Below are positions 24,471 through 34,321 of a DNA stretch of 64,000 nt, piece by piece. The notes beneath the pieces were generated by a model. It ran no database searches. It had not been told where the DNA came from and saw only the letters and a program-made list of their open reading frames with translations. This DNA is from JACXVD01 sp020446665. GTDB lineage: Bacteria > Pseudomonadota > Alphaproteobacteria > Sphingomonadales > Sphingomonadaceae. Every line of letters begins with the position of its first letter. The first letter of the stretch is position 1. The stretch spans positions 8,449-72,448 of the forward strand of contig JAWKXQ010000015.1 of NCBI GenBank assembly GCA_041396905.1, given 5' to 3'. The translations under genes and the position numbers were made by a program.

Positions 24471-24902
24471 ATGGCCAAGAAGATTGACGGCTATATCAAG
24501 CTGCAGGTGCCTGCGGGCACTGCCAACCCGTCGCCCCCGATCGGCCCTGCGCTGGGTCAGCGCGGCGTCAACATCATGGAATTCTGCAAGGCGTTCAACG
24601 CGGCGACCGACAGCCTGGAAAAGGGCATGCCGATCCCCACGATCATCACTGTCTTTGCTGACAAGAGCTTCACCTTTGTCACCAAGACCCCGCCTGCCAG
24701 CTTCCTGATCAAGAAGGCTGCCAACCTCAAGTCGGGCTCGAAGGAGCCGGGCAAGGTGTCTGCCGGAACGATCAAGCGTTCGCAGCTCGCTGAAATCGCT
24801 GAGACCAAGATGAAGGATCTCAACGCAAACGATATCGAACAGGCAACCAAGATCATCGAAGGCTCTGCCCGTTCGATGGGCCTCGACGTGGTGGAGGGCT
24901 AA
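24471..24902 (+). CDS. rplK: 50S ribosomal protein L11
   Basis: A 143-residue L11 with the N-terminal KLQVPAGTANPSPPIGPALGQRGVNIMEFCKAFN block and the C-terminal rRNA-binding domain (SFTFVTKTPPASFLIKKAA, AGTIKRSQLAEIAETKMKDLNA). It is preceded by a perfect ribosome site (AAAGGAGG at 24458-24465). The 250 bases upstream hold a leader; a TTGCAT...TATGTG pair near 24310-24338 could be its promoter but this is weak. rplA follows after 4 bases. Confidence 0.97.
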   Translation: MAKKIDGYIKLQVPAGTANPSPPIGPALGQRGVNIMEFCKAFNAATDSLEKGMPIPTIITVFADKSFTFVTKTPPASFLIKKAANLKSGSKEPGKVSAGTIKRSQLAEIAETKMKDLNANDIEQATKIIEGSARSMGLDVVEG

Positions 24903-24906
24903 GGAC

Positions 24907-25599
24907 ATGGCAAAGCAGACCAAGAAGCAGAAGGTTCTCGCCCAGCTCGACAGCGAAAAGCTGTATACGGTGGAAGAAGCCCTCGCGACCCTGCGCGAAC
25001 ACAAGAGCAAGTTTGACGAAACCGTCGAAGTTGCGATGAATCTGGGTGTTGACCCGCGTCACGCCGACCAGATGGTGCGCGGCATGGTGTCGCTGCCTTC
25101 GGGCACCGGCAAGGAAGTGCGCGTCGCTGTGTTCGCCAAGGGCGACAATGCTGACAAGGCACTGGCTGCCGGCGCTGACAAGGTTGGCGCAGAAGACCTG
25201 ATGGAAGACATGCAGGCCGGCAACCTCAACTATGACCGCGTGATCGCAACGCCCGACATGATGGGTGTGGTTGGTCGTCTTGGTAAGGTGCTGGGCCCCA
25301 AGGGCCTGATGCCGAACCCCAAGCTGGGCACGGTGACGCCGAATGTGGAACAGGCCGTGAAGGACGCCAAGGGCGGCCAGGTCGAATTCCGCGTGGAAAA
25401 GATGGGCATCATCCATTCCGGTATCGGCAAGCTGTCCTTCAAGGACGCCGATCTGGTAGCCAACTTCAAGGCGCTGACTGACGCTGTGGTGAAAGCCAAG
25501 CCGTCGGGCGCCAAGGGCAAATATGTCCGCAAGGTTTCGCTGAGCTCTTCGATGGGCCCGGGCCTGAAGGTTGACCTGGCGGAAGTGGAAGGCGCGTAA
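24907..25599 (+). CDS. rplA: 50S ribosomal protein L1
   Basis: A 230-residue L1 with the family segments VEVAMNLGVDPRHADQMVRG, MVSLPSGTGK, GRLGKVLGPKGLMPNPKLGTVTP and VEFRVEKMGIIHSGIGK. In other bacteria L1 can repress its own rplKA transcript; the element was not identified here. The operon ends with a strong terminator and rplJL does not follow, so the L10/L12 genes are elsewhere. Confidence 0.97.
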   Translation: MAKQTKKQKVLAQLDSEKLYTVEEALATLREHKSKFDETVEVAMNLGVDPRHADQMVRGMVSLPSGTGKEVRVAVFAKGDNADKALAAGADKVGAEDLMEDMQAGNLNYDRVIATPDMMGVVGRLGKVLGPKGLMPNPKLGTVTPNVEQAVKDAKGGQVEFRVEKMGIIHSGIGKLSFKDADLVANFKALTDAVVKAKPSGAKGKYVRKVSLSSSMGPGLKVDLAEVEGA

Positions 25600-25660
25600 G
25601 CAGCGCCACTGCGCTGCGGATTGCGTGGCGCTAACCCTTTCCTATGGGACACAAATTTGC

Positions 25661-25700
25661 AAGGGGTCGGAAGAGCAATCTTCCGGCCCCTTGTTTTTGT
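25661..25700 (+). terminator. Terminator after rplKA
   Basis: AAGGGGTCGGAAGA and TCTTCCGGCCCCTT form a long stem with a GCAA loop, followed by GTTTTTGT. A strong rho-independent terminator. Confidence 0.85.
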
Positions 25701-25731
25701 GCGCCATGGCCGTTGTTGACGGAGAGTGTCC

Positions 25732-26202
25732 ATGTCTGATGACCAGCCCAAGCGTTCGCTGTTCGGCAGCTTGCTGAAGGTGATTGGCGGCAAGAAATCG
25801 CAATCAGCGGATGCTCCTGCGGAAGTAGCTGCAGCGGAAGACATTCCGGCTGAGGAAGCGCTGAGCGAAGAGGATGCGGTTCTGGCTGATGCAGCCGAAA
25901 CAGAGGAGGCCGCGGCGGATCCGGTGTCAGAGCAGCATTTCACCATCAGACTGGCCGTGGGGGAAGAGGCGCTGGAACGGGTGCGGGATCTGCTGCTGGA
26001 AGATGAGCGGATTACCGGTGTGGGGGTGGAAATGGCACCTCCGCCTGCGGTCGCTGATGAAGGCGCTGAGCCTGAGCGTAATGTGCTGCGGATAAACTGC
26101 ATGGTGGCTGACCTTGGCGCGTTCATGGAAGAAATCCATGCGCTCCTGCGTCGCCGCCTGCGCGCGGTCGATTATCACACGATGAGCATTGACCGTTACT
26201 GA
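25732..26202 (+). CDS. Acidic protein of unknown function
   Basis: A 156-residue soluble protein I cannot assign. A basic N-terminus (KRSLFGSLLKVIGGKK) could be amphipathic and membrane-associating; residues 25-65 are very rich in Ala and Glu and probably disordered; the last 90 residues alternate strands and helices (HFTIRLAVGEEALERVRDLLLEDERITGVGVEM, then RINCMVADLGAFMEEIHALLRRRLRAVDYHTMSIDR), as in a small ferredoxin-like fold. GGAGAG lies five bases before the ATG. It stands after the rplKA terminator and its downstream neighbour is the damaged DUF2339 gene on the other strand. Confidence 0.7.
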   Translation: MSDDQPKRSLFGSLLKVIGGKKSQSADAPAEVAAAEDIPAEEALSEEDAVLADAAETEEAAADPVSEQHFTIRLAVGEEALERVRDLLLEDERITGVGVEMAPPPAVADEGAEPERNVLRINCMVADLGAFMEEIHALLRRRLRAVDYHTMSIDRY

Positions 26203-26239
26203 TCCGTCGCTGGTTGGTCCCGAGCGTGCTGAAAGGGAG

Positions 26240-29093
26240 GAACCAGCCAATCCTTGATCAGCTGAAACCTCGATGCCATGAAGCTGGCAATGGCAGCAGC
26301 CTGCGCCTGGCTGTGTCGATCAGGAAGACCTTGAAATACGCGTCACAGCAACATCAGCACCGAAAGAACCAGAATCCGCTGTGTCCTGCTTCACCGCACC
26401 CATGGAGGAAACGATTGCCAAGCACGGCGAGGACCGAGCACAGATCCTCGGTCGTTGGTTGAGTCATCCACGAAGCGAACTGGGTAAAGCCATGGCGAGG
26501 GCTGGACAGGGCGAAGATGAAATCATGCGCCATCAACAGGATGTTTCGATCACGGTTTGATCTTTGCGTCCACGCGTCCGCCATCTGCCGCCGCCAGAAC
26601 CGGCTGCGCAGGCGGTGCCAGCAGGCAGGGCAGCAGCCACCGGGCAGTGATAGGGCCGGGCCGACCCGCTGCCAGTCCCATAGCGGGTTATGGAGGAACA
26701 GCGTACCAGCCGAAATGGAGCAAGTGCGGACGCAGCCAGCAGGCTCCCAGCCAGCCAGCCGTAGGTTCTGGCCCGCGACATGAACGAGCGAAGGCCCCGC
26801 CCAGCAGCAAGGCCTCCACGCCGCCTGTTCACCCATGCCCAGCAACGCTGAAACGCGGGCATGCCATCGGCGGCACCAGCTTCCACGGCTGTGCAGCGCC
26901 AGCTAATGCAACCAGCCCGCCTGCGATGAAGGGACGCAGGGCGGCCTGACGTTAATCCGCCAGCCCAGTGCGATCACCAGCATGAAAGGCGCAAGCTGCA
27001 ACAGCACGTCACGCGGCACATCGACATCCTTGGCTGCACGTCTTCGCTGATCAGGCTCATAAGGCTGGTGAAATACCATTCGTCAGCGTCTGGTCGCCCA
27101 GATCAGGCGAGCGCGCCATGCCGCCCAGCCGCCCGCACGGCCCGGCGCGAACCAGCCCAGCGCGAGGCCGAGCAGCCGCCCACGCCAGCATCTGGCCGGC
27201 GAATATTTGTGCGCCAGCCCATAGCAGAATCGGCAGAACCCGGCCACATGGCGCGCCGGGGCGGACTTGCCGCCCACGCAAGCGAGAAGCGGCAGGGCAG
27301 TGGACAGCCAGCGCGCAAGAGCGCGGGGCAGAGTGACAGTAGAAGTACCGCCCACTGCTCCAGCTCGTCGAAGAAGTCACCAGCGGCAATTGCGGCCGCC
27401 AGCAACAGTCAGGCCGGCTCCCATCCGTGCGCACCGCACGCTAAGTGCTCCGCGCCGACGGGCCAGTTCCTAGACTGTTAAAGAGGCATGTCATCCAGGG
27501 TACTCCACCCCATCGGCAGACCGCGAGCATGGACCACCACGCCAGCATCGCGGCGCCGACCAGCGCCCGGCGAGGCCCGTATCGCCGTCTCCACGGTCTG
27601 ACCCGCGCCATTCCAGCCGCCTTCATGCTCCGATAGCGGCAGCGGCGAGGCGCACGAAGCCACGCGCCAGCCCAGTTTCAGCATTATCCTTCCAGCTGCC
27701 ATAATGGAGACAGGCAATCGCCCCCAGCGCCAGCGGCACCAGCGCCAGCCCAGCTGGCTCCGCCGGGTTGCGTGATGGCCGCGCCACACTTGGGCGCGGA
27801 CAGCGGCAAAGATCGCCGGCGATCCTCGCTGGCACCAGCGTGAAGTCACCTGTGCCCGGATCGGTCCAAAAGACAAGTAGCACCAGCGCGATCCCGGCGG
27901 CGATGCTGCGGCCAACCCTGCAACCAGTTGACGCGCCGCCGAAGAAAGCGAGCGCCGCGCCGAGTAGCAGATAGAGCCCCGGGCCGCGGTGGGCTATCCT
28001 GGCCGTGCCGATCAGCCCCGCCAACTGAGGCTGTCGCTGGCGCCGCCTGCCAGCAGGCGAATGCTCGGGCCCTATCGGCGTGGAGGAAAAGCAGGCAGAC
28101 TGTGCCGATCACCACCAGATAGCCACCGACCGCCAGGATCTCGCTGGTCCAGCCGGTGCCTGCAAAGAGCAGCAGGAAGCCCCACAGCAAGCCGCCTGCC
28201 AGCGCGGCATAGCCCAGCCATGGCCGCTGCTGCGCCCGCCCGGCATAGGCGAGGCCGCCTGTCACCAGCGCCAGATAAAGCGCCAGCAGCGGAACATTGG
28301 GATTGCTGCTTTCCACCAGCATGGGCGCGGCAAAGCCGCCCACCAGCCCAAGGATCGCGCAGGGCAGGCCAAAGCGGAAAGACAGGGCGATAGCCCCCGC
28401 CGTGACCGCCGCCAGCCCGATAAAGGCGCTGCCAGCACCGATCAGCCCATATTGCGTCCCGGCAAGATAGAAAGCGCCGAACAAGGTGGCGAGGCCTGCT
28501 CCGGCCAGCGCCTGCCGCACGCGCGGGTCTTTCACCCGGTCTTCAAACCGGAAGGCAGCCTCTGCTCCGGCCAGCAGGCCAAAGCCGAACAGAAAGCTCA
28601 TGATAACCCGCACCAGCGGCGTGACGAGGCCTTGTTCGATCGAATAGCGGACAAGGAAAATGCCCGCGATGGCCAGCGCGATCCCGCCACCCCAAATGGG
28701 CAGGCGGCGTCCGAAAATATCCTCGAAATCGAAGCTGAAGCGCGGCGGCTTTATCCGTGCGGAGAGGCTGGGTTCTGCGTGTGAATAGGCAAGTTCCGCC
28801 TCTGGCACAGGTTCCGCTTCTGGTTCGCTTGCCGGAGCGGGCTCGATTGTCGGCTCTGCCGGGCTGGCAGGCAAGTCTGCGGGCTGGGTGGTCTCGGGCT
28901 CTGGCTCGGCAATGCGCTGGGCGGGCATGGGTACCGCATCATCCTGCGACCTGTCCGGCTCTGCCTGCCGGTGCTGGTCGCGCAGGACCTGCAATTGGCC
29001 GGAAATTTCCCAGAGATCGCGCTGCAAGGCTTCGACCTTGCGCCACAACGCAAAGATCATCCCACCTGCCAACAGCACCCAGAAAAAGCTCAT
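26240..29093 (-). pseudogene. DUF2339 membrane protein gene with many frameshifts
   Basis: The frame from ATG 29093 is clean for about 355 codons: a membrane anchor (FFWVLLAGGMIFALW), an acidic Pro-rich linker, then helices typical of DUF2339 (WGGGIALAIAGIFLVRYSIEQ, GLATLFGAFYLAGTQYGLI). Near 28025 the coding sense moves to another frame (GLYLLLGAALAFFGGAS) and then hops repeatedly; fragments remain readable down to FKVFLIDTA at 26309-26335, which matches the conserved C-terminal helix of the family, followed by IGIGWF-like bases with small indels. Full members are about 900 residues, in accord with the 2.85-kb span. The damage is confined to the 3' 1.8 kb, so either decay or a poorly resolved sequence patch is possible. 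Confidence 0.75.
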
Positions 29094-29158
29094 GCCCTGC
29101 TCCCTGTAACAGGGATTGCACAGAAGCTGCCGAATTCAAATGGGTAATCAGTGGGAGA

Positions 29159-30130
29159 TCATGCGCCGTAGAGAGTGTTGACGACGACCTGTTCCGCCAT
29201 GCGCAATCCGGCGCGCAATTCATTGACCGGCAGAACCGGGCGCGGTTCCTCGGCAATGATCGCAACGGGCGGGTTGTCTGCATAGGTGGCAGTGTAAACC
29301 CCATCCATGGCTTCGATACCGGCGCAGAGCTTGTCAAACCGGCGGCGGACCAGCTTGTTCACCCGTTCGCGCTTGCGGCACAGCAATTCGAAACTGTGCG
29401 AGACGAAGGTGAAATTGGCGATGTTCTCTTCGCGCGCATGTTTTAGTGCGGCAATCATTTCCCATGCCGACAGAGCTGTAATCTGAGCATGGCGCAGCCC
29501 GCCGCCAAGCTCTTCGATGCAGCCGATGGGAACTTCGATAACGCCGCAATGCTCATAAGGGCGGCGATAATTCTCGCACAGGGAAATGGAGCATTCGCTA
29601 TTGGCTATGCCGGGGCAATGGCTGCTGTCATATTTAATGCCGATTTCGGCCAGCGCTCGCAGCGTATCGTCATTTGCGCCGTAATTTCCTGCACGAAAAG
29701 CCACCGGTTCGGGCGCGCCCGCGGCCATCAGCGTATGCTTTGCATAGTCGATCAGCACGCATTGTTCTTCGAAGGTGAAATCGCGCATATTGCGGCCCGT
29801 GCGGGTTCCCAGCGGATTACGGGGGCCAGCCTGATCAAGCCATTCCGTGTGCAGGTGCAACTGCACATCATGACCATGCTCAAGGATTGGCCGTACCACA
29901 TCAGTGATCGCTTCCACGCCATAAAGAAGCGCGGGCATCGGATCGACAAAGAACACGCCCTTCAGACCATGGCGATTGAACATGCCAAGCTTGAACTCAA
30001 CCCCGGCGGGCCCATCAGGCGTAACGCAGGAGATCGAGCGGGCGAAATTTTCCGCACGACTCACCGGGCGCTTGCGCGAAGCCAGCGAGTGCGAATATTC
30101 CGTATCAATGGTGATGTAGACCGCTGTCAT
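29159..30130 (-). CDS. Polysaccharide deacetylase family protein
   Basis: A 323-residue NodB-homology protein. Motifs include TIDTEYSHS with the metal-site aspartate, the histidine pair in HDVQLHLHTEWLD, FRAGNYGANDDTLRALAEIG and late TFVSHSFELL. No signal peptide is visible from ATG 30130, so a cytoplasmic location seems likely. Such proteins deacetylate N-acetylated sugars or related amides; the substrate is unknown. Upstream in-frame codons to 30190 look non-coding. Confidence 0.8.
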   Translation of the reverse strand: MTAVYITIDTEYSHSLASRKRPVSRAENFARSISCVTPDGPAGVEFKLGMFNRHGLKGVFFVDPMPALLYGVEAITDVVRPILEHGHDVQLHLHTEWLDQAGPRNPLGTRTGRNMRDFTFEEQCVLIDYAKHTLMAAGAPEPVAFRAGNYGANDDTLRALAEIGIKYDSSHCPGIANSECSISLCENYRRPYEHCGVIEVPIGCIEELGGGLRHAQITALSAWEMIAALKHAREENIANFTFVSHSFELLCRKRERVNKLVRRRFDKLCAGIEAMDGVYTATYADNPPVAIIAEEPRPVLPVNELRAGLRMAEQVVVNTLYGA

Positions 30131-30238
30131 AGCCGGATATGTTTTAGCAGCCCGCATGCGGGAGGCTGCACCAATTCCCCAATTGTTCAATTCTGGAACA
30201 AAAGGCTTAGGGGAAAGTGGTTAAGATAGCGTTTGCGA

Positions 30239-31000
30239 TCAAATCCCGCCGGGCGTGAAATCATAGCCCAAGTCGCTGAGCCCTTCACACAGTTTGCGCA
30301 TGCAGCTGGCAAGCGCATCCGCATCCGTGCTGCGGATCACGAAATTCGCGCCAACCCTGCCTTCGCGGAAAAAGGGGTAGCTGCCGATCTGGCAATTTTC
30401 ATGGGCTTTCTCCACGTCGCGCAGCAGCGATGCAACTTCGCTTTCGGGGATGAAACCGCCCACGGTTTCGCTGATTAGCGGCGCGCCGCCTTCCAGCTGG
30501 CCAGTGAGGGCATCAAGCATTCCCGCAGTGATGGAAGGGACGCCGGCCATGATGAACAGGTTCTCCACCCGCAAACCGGGCGCGCCAGAGCGGCGATTGG
30601 GGATCAGCGTTGCCCCGGCCGGAGCGCGGGCCATGCGCAGGCGCCCTTCATTCAATCCGCCCTTATCCGCATAATAGGCTTCCAGAATGGCATGGGCTTC
30701 GGGGTGGATTTCTACGTCCACGCCCAAGGCGGCGGCAATGGCATCCACAGTAATGTCATCATGGGTCGGGCCGATCCCGCCAGTGGTGAAGAGATAATCA
30801 TTGCGCGCGCGCAATTCGTTCACCGCTTCCACGATCCGTTCCTGCACATCGGGCACCACGCGCACTTCAGCCAGACGAATGCCTTGCACTTGCAGCCAGC
30901 TGGCCACCTGCGGAATATTCTTGTCATGGGTGCGGCCAGACAGGATCTCGTCACCGATAATGACGAGGCCTGCGGTCCAGATGCGGTTCGGATCAGACAT
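30239..31000 (-). CDS. CinA N-terminal (MoaB-like) molybdopterin-binding domain protein
   Basis: A 253-residue protein of the competence/damage-inducible CinA N-terminal family. The MoaB-like core has IIGDEILSGRTHDKN and TTGGIGPTHDDIT. The length shows it lacks the C-terminal PncC nicotinamide-nucleotide amidase domain of full CinA. This N-terminal COG1058 domain has pyrophosphatase activity in some homologues; here the role is not known. It follows the monooxygenase gene by 32 bases on the same strand. Confidence 0.85.
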   Translation of the reverse strand: MSDPNRIWTAGLVIIGDEILSGRTHDKNIPQVASWLQVQGIRLAEVRVVPDVQERIVEAVNELRARNDYLFTTGGIGPTHDDITVDAIAAALGVDVEIHPEAHAILEAYYADKGGLNEGRLRMARAPAGATLIPNRRSGAPGLRVENLFIMAGVPSITAGMLDALTGQLEGGAPLISETVGGFIPESEVASLLRDVEKAHENCQIGSYPFFREGRVGANFVIRSTDADALASCMRKLCEGLSDLGYDFTPGGI

Positions 31001-31032
31001 GGTGGTCCGATAGGCGATTTGTTTGGGGTGCG

Positions 31033-32520
31033 CTACTCCGCAGCCTGCAATTGCTCTGCTCCATGTGCCTTTTCGAAGCGCAAAATGCCATCTTCAACCG
31101 GCCGTTCCTCGAAATCGCGGCAATCTTCGGCGTAATTCTGGTTAAGCCGCCAGGGCAGGCTGGCCGCGCTTTTGGGCACCAGATGCTTGCCGCGCTGGAG
31201 ATAGCCGGAGGAGAAATCGAACAGATCATCTTCTTCCAGGTCATGATTGTCCGGCAGATAGGGATAGACAATATCCACGCCCTTACGATCCATCAGCTGC
31301 ATCACCCGGCACAGATATTCGGCGTTATTATCCACTCGCAATGTCCAGCTGGCATTGAGATAACCAAAGGTCATGGCGAAATTGGGCACGTTGGAGAACA
31401 TGCAGCCGCGATAGAACCAGTGCTGCGTCTTATCCATTTCCTTGCCATCGATGGAATAGGCGACCTTGCCGCCAAAATTCAGCGCCAGGCCGGTGGCAGT
31501 GACGATAATATCGGCATCAAGATGCTCACCCGATTTCAGGCGGATACCGGTGGCGTCAAAGCGGTCAATATGGTCAGTGACGACCGAGGCCCTGCCTTCG
31601 CGCACGCTGGTGAAGAAATCTTCGTCCGGGACCAGACACAGGCGCTGTTCCCAGGGGTTGTAGGGCGGGAGGAAATCCTTTTCCGTATAGGCGCTGCCGA
31701 GCAGTTTGCGGTTCTGCTTCGTCAGCAATCTGGAGACCTGCTCAGGCTTGTTGCGGGCGCGCTGGAACAGCATGCGCTGGAACCAGATATTCTTCTTGCG
31801 GGTCAGCTTGTAAGCCGTTTCTTCCGGCAGTATCTTGCGCAGGAAATTGGCCAGCCAGTCTGCCCCCGGGCGTGCGATCATCCAGGTGGGCGTGCGCTGT
31901 AGCATGGTGACATGGGCGGCCTTCCTGGCCACTGCGGGAACCACGGTGACGGCTGTCGCCCCTGACCCGATCACGACGACTTTCTTGCCAGCATAGTCCA
32001 GGTCCTGCGGCCAGAATTGCGGATGGACGATCTGCCCCTTGAAATCCTCGCGTCCGGCAAATTCCGCATCATAGGGTTCATCGTAATCGTAATAGCCAGC
32101 GCCGAGATAGAGGAAGCCTGCCGTCTGTTCGCGGCGCCCCTCAGCGCTTTCGGTCACGATATGCCAGTGGCCCTCTGCGGTCCGGAAATCGGCGGAAATG
32201 ACCGTGGTGCCCAGCTGGATATTCGGACGGATTCCGCGTTCGTCCACGATCTTGTTGAGATAGTCGAGGATTGAACTGCCATCGGCGATGGAGCGTTCAT
32301 GCACCCACGGTTCGAATTTGAAACCCAGCGTATGCATGTCGCTGTCAGACCGGATGCCGGGATAACGGAACAGATCCCATGTCCCGCCCAGCTTTTCGCG
32401 CCGGTCAAACATCGCATAGCTCTTGCCCGGACAGGCCATTTCGAGATGGGCCGCCATCCCGATGCCAGAGATGCCTGCGCCAATGATTGCCATATCGACA
32501 TGCGGCAGTGTGCTTGCCAT
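31033..32520 (-). CDS. Flavin-containing monooxygenase, Baeyer-Villiger type
   Basis: A 495-residue FAD/NADPH monooxygenase. The FAD Rossmann motif is IIGAGISGIGMAAHL, followed by GGTWDLFRYPGIRSDSDM, the Baeyer-Villiger fingerprint in the form FKGQIVHPQFWP, and the second Rossmann motif VVIGSGATAVTVVPAVA. Type I enzymes insert oxygen next to a carbonyl or oxidise heteroatoms; the substrate is unknown. ATG 32520 has GAGGGG upstream. A palindrome 25 bases before the start is a candidate operator, fitting inducible catabolism. Confidence 0.9.
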   Translation of the reverse strand: MASTLPHVDMAIIGAGISGIGMAAHLEMACPGKSYAMFDRREKLGGTWDLFRYPGIRSDSDMHTLGFKFEPWVHERSIADGSSILDYLNKIVDERGIRPNIQLGTTVISADFRTAEGHWHIVTESAEGRREQTAGFLYLGAGYYDYDEPYDAEFAGREDFKGQIVHPQFWPQDLDYAGKKVVVIGSGATAVTVVPAVARKAAHVTMLQRTPTWMIARPGADWLANFLRKILPEETAYKLTRKKNIWFQRMLFQRARNKPEQVSRLLTKQNRKLLGSAYTEKDFLPPYNPWEQRLCLVPDEDFFTSVREGRASVVTDHIDRFDATGIRLKSGEHLDADIIVTATGLALNFGGKVAYSIDGKEMDKTQHWFYRGCMFSNVPNFAMTFGYLNASWTLRVDNNAEYLCRVMQLMDRKGVDIVYPYLPDNHDLEEDDLFDFSSGYLQRGKHLVPKSAASLPWRLNQNYAEDCRDFEERPVEDGILRFEKAHGAEQLQAAE

Positions 32521-32544
32521 CCGGATTCCCCTCGCCACTATTTA

Positions 32545-32560
32545 CTTACATCAGTGTAAG
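32545..32560. promoter_or_regulatory. Palindromic putative operator upstream of the monooxygenase gene
   Basis: CTTACA-TCAG-TGTAAG, a perfect 6-bp dyad with a 4-base centre, sits 25 bases upstream of the monooxygenase start and 26 bases after the folD stop. Its size and form resemble TetR-type operators; no tetR-like gene is adjacent. Confidence 0.4.
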
Positions 32561-32585
32561 CGATTGGCGAAAAGAATGCCAGACC

Positions 32586-33449
32586 TTATGCCGTAGCGAT
32601 AGAGGCTGCTTTCACTGTATTGCTAAGCAGGCAGGCGATGGTCATCGGGCCTACCCCGCCGGGGACAGGTGTAACCGCGCGGGCATGCTGGACTTCGTCA
32701 AAGGCGATATCGCCCACCAGCCGGTCTTTCCCGCCGCTTTCGCTAGCGACGCGGGTGATGCCGACATCGATCAGCACCGCCCCTTCCTTGACCCAGAAAC
32801 CCTTGACCAGTCGCGGTGCACCGGCAGCGGCGATGATGATATCGGCCTGACGGGCAATATCAGGCAGGCCGCGTGTTTCGATATGCGTCACAGTAACAGT
32901 CGCCTCGCGCTCCAGCAGCAGCATGGCTATGGGCTTGCCCACGATGTTGGACTTGCCGATCACGACTGCGTTCATGCCGGTGAGATCATCGATCACAGTG
33001 TCGAGCAGTTTCATCACGCCCAGCGGTGTGCAGGGCACCAGCCCCCCGGTGCCGGTGGACAGGCGACCGACATTGACCGGGTGGAACCCGTCCACATCCT
33101 TGCCCGGATCAATCGCGCCCAGCACCGCGCCGGCATCGATATGTTCAGGCAACGGTACCTGCACCAGAATGCCATGCACGGTCGGATCGGCATTGAGCCG
33201 CGCGATCAGCGTCAGCAGCGCATCCTGGCTGGTCTCAGCCGGCAGGCGATGTTCGTGGCTTTCAATGCCGACGCGGGCGCAGGCCTTGATCTTATGCGCG
33301 ACATAGACCTCGCTGGCCGGATCATTGCCGACCAGCACGACTGCCAGCCCCGGTGCACGGCCGGTGCGGGCGATGATCTGTGCCACGCCCAGTGCAGTTT
33401 CCTCGTCCAGCTGGCGAGCAACCGCACGTCCGTCGATAATCTGCGCCAT
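32586..33449 (-). CDS. folD: Methylene-THF dehydrogenase / methenyl-THF cyclohydrolase
   Basis: A 287-residue bifunctional folate enzyme interconverting methylene-, methenyl- and formyl-tetrahydrofolate in the cytoplasm. Family blocks are YVAHKIKACARVGIES, GILVQVPLPEHID, PGKDVDGFHP, VVIGKSNIVGKPIA and PVPGGVGPMTIACLL. It is 4 bases downstream of purU and close to a metF remnant and a ligM-like remnant, a C1-folate neighbourhood. Confidence 0.96.
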   Translation of the reverse strand: MAQIIDGRAVARQLDEETALGVAQIIARTGRAPGLAVVLVGNDPASEVYVAHKIKACARVGIESHEHRLPAETSQDALLTLIARLNADPTVHGILVQVPLPEHIDAGAVLGAIDPGKDVDGFHPVNVGRLSTGTGGLVPCTPLGVMKLLDTVIDDLTGMNAVVIGKSNIVGKPIAMLLLEREATVTVTHIETRGLPDIARQADIIIAAAGAPRLVKGFWVKEGAVLIDVGITRVASESGGKDRLVGDIAFDEVQHARAVTPVPGGVGPMTIACLLSNTVKAASIATA

Positions 33450-33453
33450 CGGG

Positions 33454-34308
33454 TCAGCTCGCGAACACGACGGTCCGTTCGCCGTTCAGGAAAACCCGGT
33501 CTTCCAGATGTGCCTTCACCGCCTTTGCCAGCACGCGGCGTTCGACATCGCGGCCCCTGGCAACCAGCTCGTCCGCTGCTTCGCGGTGGCTTACACCTTC
33601 CACATCCTGCGCGATGATCGGCCCTTCATCGAGATCGGCCGTCACATAGTGGCTGGTCGCCCCGATCATCTTCACCCCGCGGGCATAGGCCTGATGATAG
33701 GGTTTGGCACCCTTGAAGCCGGGCAGGAAGCTGTGATGGATATTGATGCAGCGCCCCGTGAGGAAGCGGGTCATGTCATCCGACAAGATCTGCATATAGC
33801 GCGCCAGCACCACCAGTTCTGCGCCGGTGTCGGTAACAACCTGCTTCACCTGCGCTTCCTGCTGCGGCTTGGTGTCCTTGGTGATGGGGAAGTGGTAATA
33901 AGGAATGTCGCCGATCAGCGAAGTGGTCAGCACTTCGCGCGGGTGGTTGTTGATGATCGCTACCACCTCCATGTTCAGCTCGCCTATGCGCATGCGGTAG
34001 AGCAGATCGCCGAGGCAGTGATCCAGCTTGCTGACCATCAGCACGACCTTGGGCGTATAGCCGGGCTCGCGCAGCTTCCATTCCATGCCATGGGCATCGG
34101 CAATGGCGGCAAAGGCATCACGGAAAGTGCCCGGAGCCGTGCTGCCGGGATCGAATTCCACGCGCATGAAGAAGCGTTTTGTCAGCGGATCATTATATTG
34201 CTCCGCATCGGTAATATTGCCGCCGTTTTCGGCCAGGAACCCGGCAACCTTGGCAACCAGCCCGGCTTGGTCGGGGCAGGAAAGGCTCAGTACGCAAGTA
34301 TCTGACAC
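33454..34308 (-). CDS. purU: Formyltetrahydrofolate deformylase
   Basis: A 284-residue enzyme hydrolysing 10-formyl-THF to formate and THF. An N-terminal ACT domain (LSLSCPDQAGLVAKVAGFLAENGGNITDA) is followed by a formyltransferase-fold catalytic domain with HHSFLPGFKGAKPYHQAYARG and THYV-like SHYVTADLDEGPI. Together with folD it can convert C1 units from demethylation to formate and release free THF, the same need that THF-dependent O-demethylases create. Confidence 0.95.
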   Translation of the reverse strand: MSDTCVLSLSCPDQAGLVAKVAGFLAENGGNITDAEQYNDPLTKRFFMRVEFDPGSTAPGTFRDAFAAIADAHGMEWKLREPGYTPKVVLMVSKLDHCLGDLLYRMRIGELNMEVVAIINNHPREVLTTSLIGDIPYYHFPITKDTKPQQEAQVKQVVTDTGAELVVLARYMQILSDDMTRFLTGRCINIHHSFLPGFKGAKPYHQAYARGVKMIGATSHYVTADLDEGPIIAQDVEGVSHREAADELVARGRDVERRVLAKAVKAHLEDRVFLNGERTVVFAS

Positions 34309-34321
34309 AGGTCTTAACTCC

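Noticed and set aside
27057..27481. Several short frames on both strands within 26.5-28 kb that could be small genes.
   Set aside because: All fall within the frameshifted DUF2339 gene and are pieces of its reading frames or their reverse complements.
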